From the NCBI RefSeq assembly GCF_963924675.1, contig NC_089239.1:30403818-30467817 (forward strand): a stretch of 64,000 nucleotides of DNA. Direction: 5' to 3'. A program made the translations under genes and the position numbers. The notes beneath the pieces were generated by a model. The model was given only the letters and a program-made list of their open reading frames with translations. It ran no database searches and had not been told where the DNA came from. The stretch comes from Phocoena phocoena. Lineage: Eukaryota; Chordata; Mammalia; Artiodactyla; Phocoenidae. Of this stretch, positions 12,455-24,784 are shown in pieces; positions within the stretch are counted from its first letter, which is position 1, and the number at the start of each line of letters is the position of its first letter.

Positions 12455-13268
12455 CTAATCAAAGACAAAGATAATTTATACTGGAAGTCTGTTCTGTGTC
12501 TTCATTACACCTTGCTATCAGGAAAGAAATATTCTAATTATATACTTATATAGAATATGTTCATTAACAAAATGGAATGAAGATTTCTGTTGTAACACAA
12601 AGAATATAAATACAATATATTCCTTCCTCAATTCTCCAACTATGACACTGTCTTCTCAGCTCCCTTTTTTCAGTATCTTTCTTCTCTTTCAACTCCGAAG
12701 TACCCAAGGGTCTTAATTCAATATTTTTAATCTTTATGTGATGTTTCCTGTCCTTTTGTCCTCATTTACTCAAACCCAGACTATACATTTCATGTTTATG
12801 TATTTATGTTTTCTAATCCACTGTGGGAAACAGTCTCACATACAGTGGAGTCCAGTGAACTTGAATTAATGAGATGATATGTTGCCCACAGTGCAACGGA
12901 AAGAGGGCTCATGGAAACCCCAAAATAAACCTGTAGATTTAATTAACAAGTTAATTTTCCATACAGTGAATTCTGCACAATGAATTTTATGTTGCCAACT
13001 ACAAGAAAGCAAGCACTGTGTCATATGAATCATGAATATTTATATACGCTCATAATAGCTAGAATAGTGCCCTGTTCAAAAAGGAAGCTCCTGATTTTTC
13101 CTGAATAGACTGACCAATGAGATCACTTATTTGTTTTTCTTTCTTTCCCTCCCTCGTAGTCTATGAGAGAGAAAAAGTAGTTTTCGAAATGGTGAATTTT
13201 GATGGACGAATAGGTAAAAGACACTAAGTTGTCAGATATATACTTTCTCTGAATTTTAAAGGGTACGC

Positions 13269-13487
13269 GTTTTTGTTTGTTTTTTTTTTTTTTTGCGGTA
13301 CACAGGCCTCTCACTGTTGTGGCCTCTCCCATTGCGGAGCACAGGCTCCGGACGCGCAGGCTCAGTGGCCATGGCTCACGGGCCCAGCCACTCCGCGGCA
13401 TGTGGGATCTTCCCGGACCGGGGCATGAACCCGTGTCCCCTGCATCGGCAGGCGGACTCTCAACCACTGCACCACCAGGGAAACCCC
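13269..13487 (-). repeat. CHR-type cetacean SINE (deleted form)
   Basis: Full tRNA-like head to tail on the minus strand, with the A-box word tggtgcagtggttgagag and the tail as a T run on the plus strand. Target duplication taaagggta(c/g)gc at 13257-13268 and 13488-13499. Confidence 0.93.
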
Positions 13488-13537
13488 TAAAGGGTAGGCA
13501 TTATTTTTATCCATAATTTAGTAAAATAGAACACTAA

Positions 13538-14400
13538 AATTTTTTATGGAAGTATAGTTGATATTCTATATTATGTACAGTATAGTGATCCACAATTGTT
13601 AAAGGTTTTATTCCATTTATAGTTATTATAAATTTGGCTATATTCCCTGTGTTATACAATATATCCTTGTAGCTTATTTTATACATAATAGTTTGTACCT
13701 CTATTTTTTTTTTTTTTTTTTTTTTTGTGGTATGCGGGCCTCTCACTGTTGTGGCCTCTCCCATTGCAGAGCACAGGCTCCGGATTCGCAGGCTCTGCGG
13801 CCATGGCTCACGGGCCCAGCCACTCCGCGGCATGTGGGATCTTCCTGGACCGGGGCACGAACGGGTGTCCCCTGCACCGGCAGGCGGACTCTCAACCACT
13901 GTGCCACCAGGGAAGCCCAGTTTGTACCTCTTAATCTCCTACCCCTATGTTTCCCCTCCTCCCTTCCCTCTCCCCACTGGTAACTGCTGGTTTGTTTTCT
14001 ATATCTGTGAGTCTGTTTCTTTTTTGCTATATTCACTAGTTTGTTGTACTTTTTAGATTCCACATATAAGTGATATCATTCAATGGTTGTCCTTCTCTGA
14101 CTGACTTATTTCACTTAGCATAATGCCCTTCAGGTCCATCCATGTTGCTGCAAATGGCAAGATTTCCTTCTTTTTCATGGCTGAGTAATATTCCATCGTA
14201 TATATATATGTATCACATCTTTTTTAACCACTTGTCTGTTGATGGACCCTTAGGTTTCTTCCATGTCTTGGCAATTGTAAATAATTCTTCTATGAACACT
14301 GGGGTATGTATCTTTTTGAACTAGTGTTGTTTTTTTTTCTGGATATATACCCAGGAGTAGAGTTGCGGGGTCATATGGTAGTTCTATTTTTGAAGAACGT
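13538..14400 (-). repeat. L1 3' end (end of ORF2 and 3' UTR), interrupted by a SINE
   Basis: Plus strand shows reversed L1 phrases: ggctatattccctgtgttat, ttcacttagcataatgccct, catggctgagtaatattcca, tatacccaggagtagag. Same direction as GPM6A. Diverged from the young L1 copies at 32-35 kb, so older. Confidence 0.8.
13702..13918 (-). repeat. CHR-type cetacean SINE nested in L1
   Basis: Complete short-form SINE. Perfect 12-bp target duplication agtttgtacctc at 13690-13701 and 13919-13930, which is L1 sequence. The SINE is therefore younger than that L1. Confidence 0.95.
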
Positions 14401-15382
14401 TAAAGTTTTGATTAGTCAAAACAGGAGGTAGGCTGGTTCTAGAAAAGTAGGGATGGACATAAAGAATGCAAGGTCAATTCTAAATGGTGACTACTGTAGT
14501 ATGTTAAGGCAGTCAATGGACAGCAGAAAGAAATTAACAAAACAATTTTGACACAATGATACAGGAAAGAGATGTATACCAATAAGAAAATGAATAAGAA
14601 TTAACTCATCATTTTTGCGTATTGAACTGGCTATACCATGGGTGAGTTTACTGGGCACCTTCTAAAGCTCTATGCTACTTATATTCTAGGACACAAGGAC
14701 TGAAGACCTGGGCTGCAAAAGCTCTGACTGGTGTGCAGAGTACATTGTTCATTGTTGCCACTTGGCATTCCCTTGAACAAACCGGAATTCACGGTGAGTT
14801 ACAAAGAAGGGACGGTGTCTAGCACATTGTAGGTCCTCAAAACTCAGTAAAAGCCTGACTTTCAGGACTTGTTCTTAATATTTCTGAAGAAAGTTAGATA
14901 CAGAAGACACGACATGAGACTACCGAGGTTTATGTGGGGAGAAATAAATTAATCCTTTTTTCCTAAGTGACTCAGTGTGGCTTTTGTATGTTCTGATTTA
15001 AGGAGGAAAAAAGGATAATATAAGTCAAGGAATTGATTAGATTACTTGACTATCCCACCGATACATACTTATATGCTAAAGAAATGATTTTTTTATGTTA
15101 ATAGTAGGCTCATATCTAAAATGCTAGTTATTTTGGTTAGTGTTACCAATATTACGGAGCGTCTAAATTCTTCAACTGATTACCAAATATTAGCTCTGTT
15201 GTAACGATAATCTTTCTTTAGGTTAAGCCTTGTTTTTCACTTATTTATTCGCCCATTCTCCTCCACCTTTTTTTTTACTGATATTAAAATACATACGATT
15301 TGTATAGACTTCAGACATTAGAGGTAAGTTATCGTCTCTACAGGCAAAGTGCAACATCAAGCCTCAGAGCTTGAGGTCTTAC

Positions 15383-15448
15383 CATAGCGATGACTGCAGC
15401 CCCAGCTCCGGCAAGGGCCACGATGAACAAGTGGAAGGTCATGTTCAG
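15383..15448 (-). CDS. GPM6A: GPM6A coding exon 6 (residues 207-228, fourth transmembrane segment)
   Basis: Sixth coding exon of M6-a, 66 bp, the same length as the matching exon of PLP1. Seen: acceptor TTCCTTTGCAG, then LNMTFHLFIVALAGAGAAVI and AM, ending on ATG before a good donor GTAAGA (phase 0). NMT is the second N-glycosylation sequon of the outer loop (Asn208 by counting). The remainder is transmembrane segment 4, rich in Ala and Gly as in the rest of the family. It joins exon 7 as M|VHY. Confidence 0.96.
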
Positions 15449-15982
15449 CTGCAAAGGAAACCACAGAGAAACAGAATGAACATCAGGGTTACAACAGAAG
15501 AGAGATAAGGATGCCTGCTGCCTTACGAATAAGAACTCTGTTCACCTTTAACAGAAGTGCACCCGTGACAAATCACTTCATCAAAAACATTATTACAGTA
15601 TCTTTTCTCCTGCAAGTTATTTAAATCTTTGCAACTGTACCATTTTAATATAATTTCATTTTAAAGATGAACTCATGATTAATAATGATGGCTTCCAGTA
15701 ACAGTATAACCACAGAAGGCTATGTTATATCCTTTAAAATATAACTTTATGAGTTTTCAACTTTCATTAAGATGACAGTTTCTAGAAAAAAAATTATAAT
15801 TTTTATCGAAATATGCAGAGTATCTCATATTTATTTTCTAGTCCCCCTGCACAACATCACTGGATGTGACCTTGCCTCTGAAAGAAAGAGGGGGAAACCC
15901 AATGTCGATTTAATTATATGTTCCTCAAATAACGAAATGAAACTCAAATTCTGACAAAATTAAAGGCTGTAAAAACAGTCAC
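15449..15982 (-). other. GPM6A: GPM6A intron 5
   Basis: 534 bp, phase 0, the shortest intron. No repeats recognised. Donor GTGACT is weak by consensus. Confidence 0.9.
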
Positions 15983-16059
15983 CTCAGTGGATTCACACAT
16001 CCTCAGGAAATTCTCCGAGACAGTGCAAATTTTCTTTTCCTCTCCAATTGTCACAATCC
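15983..16059 (-). CDS. GPM6A: GPM6A coding exon 5 (residues 181-206, extracellular loop 2)
   Basis: Fifth coding exon of M6-a, 77 bp. Seen: acceptor CATGTTGCAG, then GG completing Gly181, then IVTIGEEKKICTVSENFLRM and CESTE, ending on GAG before donor GTGACT (phase 0). The donor departs from the GTRAGT consensus at its last three positions (GTGACT), so it may be a weaker site. Counting places its cysteines at 192 and 202, the two partners of the exon 4 cysteines in the second extracellular loop. It is 534 bp from exon 6, the shortest intron in the gene here. The peptide is typical of M6-a; I see no loss of key residues. Confidence 0.96.
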
Positions 16060-16369
16060 CTGCAACATGGAGAAAATTACAGTTTAACATTAAAAATGTC
16101 TTCAGGATCCCAGAGAGAGCAAAAGAAACTTGAGCTGATAAAATCTAAGCAAGTTTCATTTTATGTTATATTGTAACAAAAATTGTTACAAGCTTTCATT
16201 GCTTGACAATAGTTATGAAAAAACTGAATGAAAGATCAAGACTATTTAGGCCTCAAGCAATTAAAAACATTTTCAATCTGAATTCAATGGAATCTCGCTA
16301 CCAGAATCTTCATATTCAATTGTAGCTACTTCATTGGTTTGGTCCATTAATGTCCTGGTGTAGGCATCA

Positions 16370-16581
16370 GGGCTTCCCTGGTGGCGCAGCAGTTGAGAGC
16401 CCGCCTGCCGATGCAGGGGACACGGGTTCGTGCCCCGGTCCGGGAGGATCCCACATGCCGCGGAGCGGCTGGGCCCGTGAGCCATGGCCGCTGAGCCTGC
16501 GTGTCCAGAGTCTGTGCTCCGCAACGGGAGAGGCCACAACAGTGAGAGGCCCGCGTACCGCAAAATAAATAAATAAATAAA
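16370..16581 (+). repeat. CHR-type cetacean SINE, antisense to GPM6A
   Basis: Starts gggcttccctggtggcgcag and ends in an AAAT-repeat tail (aaataaataaataaataaaa). I cannot define a clean target duplication. It lies 310 bp from exon 5 on the intron 4 side. Confidence 0.93.
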
Positions 16582-16744
16582 AAGTGTTCTGCTGGTACAA
16601 AGCCTCTGTTAGTCTATAAAAGTGTATTGCCCAAAGGAGCAGTTTTTCTCTGCTAATTCTGAAAACAGTGCTATTAGTAAGGGGAAATAAAAAGCTGCAA
16701 TTTCACTACTATTTACCCTTGCTCCAGTTGGTTTACGGAACGAA

Positions 16745-16890
16745 TGCATCAGAATCTCCTGGGGAGCTATCACAGATAGGTATCTCTGGACTCCACCACA
16801 GGACTGTTTAATCAGAATCTGTGACTGTTTGCCAGGAGTACTGCATTTTTAACAAGCACATAGGTGATATGCTGCCACAGTCCTCATGTT
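16745..16890. repeat. MER5-like (hAT-Charlie) fragment
   Basis: Words gcatcagaatctcctgggga, actccaccacaggactg, taatcagaatctgtg and gcatttttaacaagcaca match the MER5 terminal and core region as I remember it. Diverged. Confidence 0.5.
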
Positions 16891-17429
16891 AGAGAAGTGA
16901 TCAAGTTCATCCTAAAATGGGTCTTTGATTTTGTTTGGAGAACTACTGAAGTGTTAAACACATATATACATGAGCAGAAAAATTCACGAGTTCTGGGCAA
17001 ACTAATACCTAAGCGTTTAGCACTTGCTGCATAATAATATATGCACATATTATTGAGTTTTAATATGTACGTATATACACACCTTCTTAGCTTTGAGGCG
17101 CACCATCCACTGTCCATCTCTGTGGAGCTGCTACCGTCCTGCTTTGCCAAGAGTTTGGGCAATTATTTCAGTTAAAAAAAATCTACTTGCAGTACCTCGA
17201 ATGCAGAGATCCTTCTCCGCGACCTTCCCTTTTTGCCAAGACAGCTCTAAGAGGGGGTAAAAAAGAACCTCCAGAAGATGTGACTAGTGAACCATCATTA
17301 GCGAGAAAGCTTCCCAGGAAAGGCCATCTTTCTCCATGTTGATCTATTACAGATTTCATTCATTCACGTGGAATACCTTGGCTGCGCGTACATTTCCTCA
17401 CCCATTTCTTTATTCACATTCACAGCAAA

Positions 17430-18190
17430 ACTTCCAGGGTTGCCTTTGCTCAGTCTGCAATTTCTTTCTTTCCATTTCCGCTTAAACCCTTTCTAGTCAA
17501 ATTCACCCCAATCCTCCACGGAAATTTTTCTTATAGAGGTCACCCATACCCTCCAAATGGTTAAAGCGGAAGACGAATTCTCGGTTCTCCTTGTACTTGC
17601 CAGTCAGCAGAACTGGAGCCAGGTGATGACTTCTGCGTCCTTCATGGTCTCTTCACTTGGGTTCCAAAATCTACAGTCTCTTGTTTTTGCCTTTCTGCTC
17701 TCATCGGCTTCTCCCTCTCAGCATCTCTGTCTGGTTCCTCCTCTCCGCTAGGACCCCTTTCATTGGTGCTTCCCAGTGTTCAGTCCTCAGTCATGTGTCT
17801 CCTTTGCTGATCTCATCCTGTCTCAGAGCTTTTAAAGACTTTAAACATTATCAAGACTCCTAAATCCATATAGCCAGGCCCATACTACTCTCCTGAAATT
17901 GACACCCATATATCCAATTTCCTACTTGACAACTCTGTTGAGATGTCTAATAAGCATCTAAAAATTAACATTGTCAAAACTGAACTTTTGATCTTCTCCC
18001 TCACCTGCCCCACTCCTGAGCAAGCTCTTCTGGTTGGCTTTCCCGTCTCATCTCATAGCTGATCCATCTTTCCGGCTGCTCAATCAAAAAATGAATTCTT
18101 TCTTGAATCTTCTTTTTCTCTCAACCCCACATACAATCTATCAGGACATTCTGTTGTCTCTGTCTGTACCCATCATAATCCACATTTTGG
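17430..18190. repeat. ancient mammalian interspersed repeat, family not assigned
   Basis: The stretch around 17930-18150 (gagatgtctaataagcatct, aaaactgaacttttgatctt, ccacatacaatctatcagga) reads like a frequent old mammalian repeat. I cannot name the family with confidence. No functional frame. Confidence 0.4.
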
Positions 18191-19324
18191 GGAGTGAACG
18201 TTCTTTTCTATTCTGATGCCCCTTGTTTATACCTTGATTGTATATGAACATTCAGGATTCCTGTTAAGGACCTATTATCTGGGGGGTAAATAAATGCTAT
18301 CCAGGTGGTAGATTCTGTGTTAAGAGCAAACAGAAAGCCTTTAAGGCTGATGTAAAAGGTTTCATGACATCTGAAAAGTGCCTTCCCGTCCATGTCACAA
18401 AGAAAAGCTAAACTTGCGTAAATCCTGGTAACTATGTTGTAAACAGTGCTAAGGGTCAAAGAGCAGCTTTAATCATAGTCATGCTTTACACTTACTGGAA
18501 TTAGGTCCCGTATAATATTTGAGACATACTGGACTAAAAAAAATATTGCTTGTTTATTTCATACTCAAACTTAACTGGGAGTCCTGTAATCTACCTGGCA
18601 ACCCTCTCTGTGACACTAGTCACATCTTTTCCAATCTTACTTTTTCAGATCAGCAGAATTAAAGCAAGACATTGTAGTATGTGGGGTGGTGGTTACTGAA
18701 GTCAGGGCCGTGGTTTTCCAAGCAGCTATTTTCCAGTGACCTGCATCCAGCAGCTGGTGCCGACGTTTCCTTTTCCTGTGTTTACATGGGACGTGATTCC
18801 GAAGTTAAAACCTCCCCAGTGGAAGAGCTGTCCACATTCCCTCCATCATCTTCTTGCCAAGAACCTCATGCACAGAGCAGATCATCCTGCTTTTCATTCG
18901 GGCCAGACAATGGGGGCTGGGGACTCCTTCTGACAAGAGGGTGGGCAGGCCACACTTTTGGAACACACGGCTGGCTGGGGATAGACTAGTCCTACCTGTA
19001 CCCTACAATCTGTCTACAGTATAACCTTAGAGCCACAGGCTTGCACATAGCATCTACTGAAATGTTTCCCGCTTGCCTGAAGTATGAGGAAACCCCCATT
19101 AGAGAAACACATTTAGAACGTTCTTTAGATTTTAATAGCTGTGTTGTGAAAAAAAAGTCCCTTTGAGCCTGTGAATTTGCATATCTTTTATAAATTCTGT
19201 AGCCCCCATGTTTTTACAAATGATGGGATAGAATTCTAAACAGGTTAGGTGACATTAGACTCTACACATTCATAGTTCAGTACTTGTTTTGACAGGAGAG
19301 GCAGTTAACTTCTAGCTAAGAACA

Positions 19325-19560
19325 GACTGAAGCTAGTTGGGGGTGAATCCTGGCTCTGTCACTTACTAGCTGTATCGCCTTGGGCAGGTAATTTAATCCC
19401 CTGGTTCCTCAATTTTGCCATTTATAAAGAGGATAACAGTGTCTGCCATACTTAATTATTGTAAGAATTAAAACATGTCAACATATACAAACCATTCAGA
19501 AAGGGTCTACACATTGTAAGCCCCTATATACATAAGAAAGTATTATTATTAGGTGAGGTT
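19325..19560 (+). repeat. MIR SINE
   Basis: Contains gaatcctggctctgtcactt, actagctgtatcgccttggg, ccatttataaagaggataac and a 3' tattatta end, the standard MIR order on the plus strand. Confidence 0.8.
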
Positions 19561-20064
19561 TTAGCCCTAAATAAAAATAACCAAAGAGGACTACTGATTT
19601 ATTTAACATTTTTTGATTTTGTTATTATGAAATGCTAAGGTGTTTTGTTTTGTTTTTTGCCCTATTTCAGAAGACGATGAAGTACATATTTCTTAATGAC
19701 CTTCATAGCAGACTTCACAGATTGTATAGTTTATCATGAGAGAATGAAAATACTATGCAAACATCACACTGAGTAGGAAAAGTTCACAGGAATCACGACA
19801 GGAAAATCAAAATGATAACTTGCCAACACCAGGAAACACAACCTGACAGCCTGTTCACATACACATGTTTGCGGGTTCATGTGAAATCAACTTCCAATCA
19901 CTCTGAAATTCCTACTTGTTTCCGTTTTAAAAGAATGACTTAAACGTGAAGACTCTGATACATCTATCTCTTTGGTAGAAGAGGCAATGATGGTTCCACA
20001 GTGATTTACACTATTTTAGAGGCAGTTATTTGGGAGAAACCATACGAGCCAGAGATTCACCTAC

Positions 20065-20218
20065 CGAACTGACGAAGGTCCAGGCAGAGATTCGCTCCCT
20101 CCACCAAGGTGGTGTTTCGGCAGATGGTCCACAGGTTGAAGTACATGTAAACTGGCAGCGAGGTGAACGCCGTGACTCCCAGCCAGGCCAGCATGAAAAG
20201 GTATGTCAGCATAATAAA
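20065..20218 (-). CDS. GPM6A: GPM6A coding exon 4 (residues 130-181, third transmembrane segment and start of big extracellular loop)
   Basis: Fourth coding exon of M6-a. Seen: acceptor CTCTGTTGTAG, then FIMLTYLFMLAWLGVTAFTS and LPVYMYFNLW (transmembrane segment 3 and its outer edge), then TICRNTTLVEGANLCLDLRQF. It ends with a single G before donor GTAGGT (phase 1). The length is 154 bp. By counting from the full protein, the two cysteines are Cys162 and Cys174 of the second extracellular loop. In the family they pair with Cys202 and Cys192 and are needed for loop folding. NTT at residue 164 is an N-glycosylation sequon. The reading frame is open across the exon and joins exons 3 and 5 without adjustment. 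A plus-strand open frame over the same place is a shadow. Confidence 0.97.
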
Positions 20219-20864
20219 CTACAACAGAGAAGAAGTCAAGACAGAAAACACATAATCTACTGGAAAAGAAGAATTTTATGCTTAACTTACACAGCTCGCT
20301 ATCAAAGGTCTGAATGATTACAACCCAGGTAGGCACTGCAACCTGGGAAGCTGAGAGATGGTGAATACTATGGGGCACGGGAAGAAACCTGCCAGAAAAC
20401 TGAGCTTCTGATGTGCAAAGGAAGAGACCATCCAGCTGCATCTTGATGCCTGTTTTGTTCATGTATTTATCTTAAAGATCTCACCGCACATTTTTTAAAC
20501 TTTAGAAAACATTAACTGGTAAATTTTAGAGGGGATTCTGCACAGTGAGTTAAAACCTTGTCAGTAACTTTATGTTACAACTAAATGGGCACGATTTTAT
20601 ATCATAAATATTTAAGCTACTTAATTGTGTTTACATTTAACATTCTAGATATGATGAGTCACAAGTCATTTTCGTATATAATATTAGTGTGCATTTCTAC
20701 TCCTTTTTAATGACTTCTGTAAACTTTAAATCTAAGTCTCCTTTCATGCATATTAATTTTACCTCTGATTGACTGACTGACCAAACATTGATTGACATGC
20801 CACTCACTCACAGTGTCCCCAGCCTAAATGCCACATTTATTTAGCAAAAACAGGGGCCTTAGAG

Positions 20865-21140
20865 CACATTGATTAAAGGCACAGACTCCTGAGCTGGAAC
20901 GAGTATAGGCTGCTCTTTATGTCTCTGTGTCTGCCTCTGCAAGAGAATACCTCCTAAATTGATCTACAATTAATCACAACTGTAATCTACAATTACAATC
21001 ACTGCAGGACTGTAGAGAGGCTGGAATGAGATGACATGGGAAAAGCATTCAGCATCGAATCTGGCACATAAGAAGCCCAGACAAAGTATTAGCTAGTTTT
21101 TATTCTAGATAGTATTACTGTGATTACTACTACTACCATC
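20865..21140 (+). repeat. MIR-like SINE, diverged
   Basis: Starts gattaaaggcacagactcct, and later has catcgaatctggcacataag and tattactgtgattac. This is the MIR order with an unusual middle. Confidence 0.5.
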
Positions 21141-22130
21141 AAATATATATACCTGCCTGAATGATAGGACTCTACGCAAATAGGAAATTAGGTTTCGTTT
21201 CACGTTTGGAGAAAATAAAAAGAATGAGAACTTCTTCAGTCTGGGAAAGTTATTCAAAGAGGGCTCCCACTCAAGGAGAAAGACTCTAGAAAGTTTGGAA
21301 ACCGTCCCGAAACTGAAGAAATCTTGTTAATGGAACGCCTTGGAGTGGAAAAAGCCCTGTTTATTAACATTTTCATTATTCACAACTGTAGCTCTCCAGG
21401 CTAATTGACAGTCTCAGGAACAATGAACATGATATGGCCGCTCCAGACCCAGTTCCCTGGAGGGAGCTAGTAACTCGGAACCCACGGGAGAGTAATCAGT
21501 GTGCTTTTGGCTTCGTCCTCTCTATCTTGTTTTTCTTTCTGTCCCAGGCGATTTTTCAAAAGCTTCTTTTGAAGGTGCTATTCACTGCAGGACGGGACTT
21601 AGCATTCAATAGGTTTAGACTCAAAGTGGCGTGGAGCCCTCTGAAACATGTTGCTACTGCCACTTGACAAGGCAATGAAAGGAGTGACCCTTAAACCACA
21701 GTTCTGACTCCTGTTGGCCATAATGTTATGGTACAGTAGTAAAGCTGAACGTTACAGAGTAAATCTTTGCTGTGAGAAAATGTTTTTCATGACGACTAGT
21801 GCATAACTTTTGTTCTAAGACACAGCAGACTTTACTTTTGAATTGGAGTACCAAGCAGTTACATGTCAGGACGCAGCAGTTCACGGTCACTAAAGTATCC
21901 AAATTAAAGATGCTAAAAATACAAGTCTATCTTCCTATTTTATGTTTCGCTTAGAGTCTGATAATGACTGACAAATTATTTAAATTGATCAAGTGTGATT
22001 CTAGGTAAAAATTCTCTGTATGTAATAGAATATCTCATGATTACCATAAATTATTTCTAGCTCTGCACTAGAAATGTGACAGATATGCATTCTGCTGTCT
22101 GAGCATTAAATAAATAAATAAGCTACTTGG

Positions 22131-22475
22131 TTTAAAAAATGAGGTATAATTGATACATAACATTATGTTTCAGGGGTACGACATAATGATTTGATATTTG
22201 TATAGACTGTGAAATGATCACCTCAATAAGTCTAGTTAACATCTGTCACCAGACATAGTTATGAATTTGTGTGTGTGTGTGATGAGAATTTTTAAGATCT
22301 CCTCTTTCAGCAACTTTCAAATATATAATACTGCATTATTAACTATAACCACCATGCTGTACATGACATCCCCAGGACTTACTTATTTCGTCACTGTAAG
22401 TTTGTACCTTTTGACCCCCTTCACCCATTTTGACCACCACCTCTGGCCACCATCAGTCTGTTCTCTGGATCTTCA
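22131..22475 (-). repeat. L1 3' end fragment (antisense)
   Basis: Plus strand aaaatgaggtataattgatac, ttcaggggtacgacataatg, ccaccatgctgtacatgaca, then ctctggccaccatcagtctg. Reversed 3' UTR of an L1M-type element. Contains a short TG run. Confidence 0.75.
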
Positions 22476-24394
22476 ATAAGCTACTCTTATTAGAACAATC
22501 TCTGAGCATTTGAAAAATTCTTCTGATTTTGAAAATCTTATTTTTTCCTTTATTAACATCTATTCAGATGAAACACTTTCTGAAATTTAACTCTGCAATA
22601 TCTGTTTGGGGAGTTTAGTGAAAACAAACAAATAAAAACTGGAAGAAATAAAATAACCCTGGACTTGACATCACAGGACTGGATCACTGACATCTCACTT
22701 AAGGCTCAGAGTCACCTCCTCATTCACAAACTGGAAATTAGCAGACCTCTCTCACAGGGCTCAGATATGAAATCACTTAACAGTAAACATGGTCCACGGT
22801 AAATCTTACTTAGGAAGAAATCCCAAGAGAGGAAGTTGTTTGATTCAGCAAAAAATTATTTTTCATTTCTAAAGGTGAGGTATGGACAGACTAACCTATT
22901 TACATTGCATTTGGTGTTTATTGCCTTGAACAGCAAGGAATTTCACTTTCTAAATTCAACAGCTGTGGCCCTGTTTATAAGAAAGGAGGGAGGGATGGGT
23001 CGTGTGGAAGTTTGACCTATAAAGTAGACTCAGTGGCTTTTCTCATTTCAGCCATTGTTTAATATATCACTCACATATTAAAATGCTGACCATTTTCTCC
23101 TAATTCACAAAGAAAAAAAATCTCAGTAAAATTTCCTTGGTTTGGTTTAGATTAGTTAACTTGTTGATCTTCGATGGTAAAAAAAAAACACCATTAAGTG
23201 ATAGAGACTGAGTGCCAGCTTCATAATTGGTATCCAGCAATCTCATTATCACATCATTATTTGAGTACCGTTTCATCAGAACATGCAAATGACTTTCACA
23301 ATAGCATCTTCTTGTTATCCTACTTCTTGTTTTGTTTTTGTTTTTACTCAAAATACATTTGTTGATGGTTAGTATTAAATTCAACAAAATTGCTGTGAAT
23401 TACTTCTTAGTGGCTTAAAATTTTAAAAGAAACATGTAATTATTGCTTTGATCTCAACCTGGATATTCTAACCATTGTTAGAAATTCAGACGGGAGGTTG
23501 AAATATCGAACTGCGGCAGACAAGGTTTTTATAACCTTTGAAAGAAGGCTAAAATAGATGATTAATCCTTGCTTACGTAGCTATTGAGATTACAGTGTAT
23601 TTAACTGGAGAATGACTTGTAAAAGGTAATTCATTTTTCGTCTGAACTCCTATGAACTTAGGCTTGATCTCTAAGAAAATCAGACTTGGCTGAGCTACAG
23701 GCTTTCTGGGCAACTTTAGCAGATGTGCACCAATCAGGGTAAAAATAACATCTTAGAATTTAGCAGCCCTGATGAAAAAGAGCCAGCTGACCCTGACTCC
23801 CAAGTCTCTGAGTCTATGAACTATGTAAACACTGAAAAAATAAGCCACATACCAAATGGAATGTTATGATATAATGAACAAATTCAGGCATGAAGCAGAC
23901 CCAACCTTTAGTGAACAAAATGGATCCATGCAAACATATACCAAACGTATACTGTTGGGTTCCACTCAGGTTACTGTCTATAAGGTCCCTTTCTCATTAA
24001 TGTTTCGAGACACAGGATATAAAAGTACTTAGCTAAGTCTTAACTCAGAGCCCCCTCATTTCACAATAATATGTTTTCAATGACATTTCCTCATTGTGAA
24101 TGGATTTAAAGAGTAAGAGATGCTCAGGCCTTGCCCTTGCCAACTATATCTGTATGTACAATAGTGGGTGTCCAGTGTGAGGAACTACTGCTCTACTGGA
24201 ATCAGTAAAGCTCTCGTGAGTCCATTTGATGTGGAAACATCTTTGCTATTTATCTTTAGGCTCTTCAGGGTACCACACCTGAAGGAGAAAAAAAAAGAAA
24301 AAGTACAATTGGGATGATTTGCCAATGTCAACAAAACAGCCAAATGCACGGATGAGTGAGGGACTGGACGTGAACCAAATTTCAAAATCAAGAC

Positions 24395-24590
24395 TTCCCA
24401 AATTCAGCACTATGGAAATTTTCAGCCGGAAAATCCTTTCTTATGGGGAACGTCCTATGCGTTGCAGTATGTTTAACGGCATCCCTGGCCTCTACCCAAT
24501 AGATGCCAGTGGTGTAACCAAAGTTTCTCAGTGTCCCCTGGGGGTGGGGTAGGGAACTAGCCCCTGGCTGAGAATCACAGTTCTAATATG
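24395..24590 (-). repeat. MER20-like (hAT-Charlie) DNA transposon fragment
   Basis: Words ccaaattcagcactatggaa, tttaacggcatccctggcct, ctacccaatagatgccag, then ggctgagaatcacag correspond to MER20 read backwards. Named from memory of the consensus. Confidence 0.5.
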
Positions 24591-24784
24591 AGAAAGTACG
24601 AAGTCAAAAAAAAAAAGCAAATGGACACCTGAATATACTATCACTAAGAACGCAAAATGGAACAGCATCAACAATACTCAACTCAGTAGGCTCTGGAAAG
24701 TATACAGTGTAAAGTTAGCTGCAGAAAAAATTCTTACGTTATTATGTAAATTACTTGAAAATATGCAAGCATCATCGTCAACAT

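Larger units (their letters stand above)
12455..15382 (-). other. GPM6A: GPM6A intron 6
   Basis: 2,928 bp, phase 0, donor GTAAGA and acceptor TTTGATTAG. Holds two SINEs in the same direction (13269-13487, 13702-13918) and an L1 3' end (13538-14400), the second SINE lying inside that L1. The rest is unassigned. Confidence 0.9.
16060..20064 (-). other. GPM6A: GPM6A intron 4
   Basis: 4,005 bp, phase 1, donor GTAGGT. Contains one SINE (16370-16581), a MER5-like fragment, a degenerate ancient repeat at about 17430-18190 and a MIR. Otherwise unassigned. Confidence 0.9.

Noticed and set aside
13269..13487. tRNA gene suggested by A- and B-box-like sequence in the SINEs
   Set aside because: These are the tRNA-derived heads of SINE copies; the body continues into the SINE and a poly(A) tail, and no full cloverleaf is kept.
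13123..13516. Many overlapping open frames of 60-130 codons with similar Pro/Arg/His-rich peptides at 1.7, 13.3, 13.8, 16.4, 25.3, 27.2, 27.9, 30.0, 31.5, 33.1, 42.8, 44.8, 51.8, 52.7, 57.0, 59.0 and 62.8 kb
   Set aside because: They are readings of the GC-rich CHR SINE in different frames and of its poly(A)/poly(T) tail (Lys or Phe runs). They repeat at every copy and both strands, so they are not a protein family.
20030..20317. Plus-strand open frame of 95 codons over GPM6A exon 4
   Set aside because: Shadow of the real minus-strand exon. No splice or product support.
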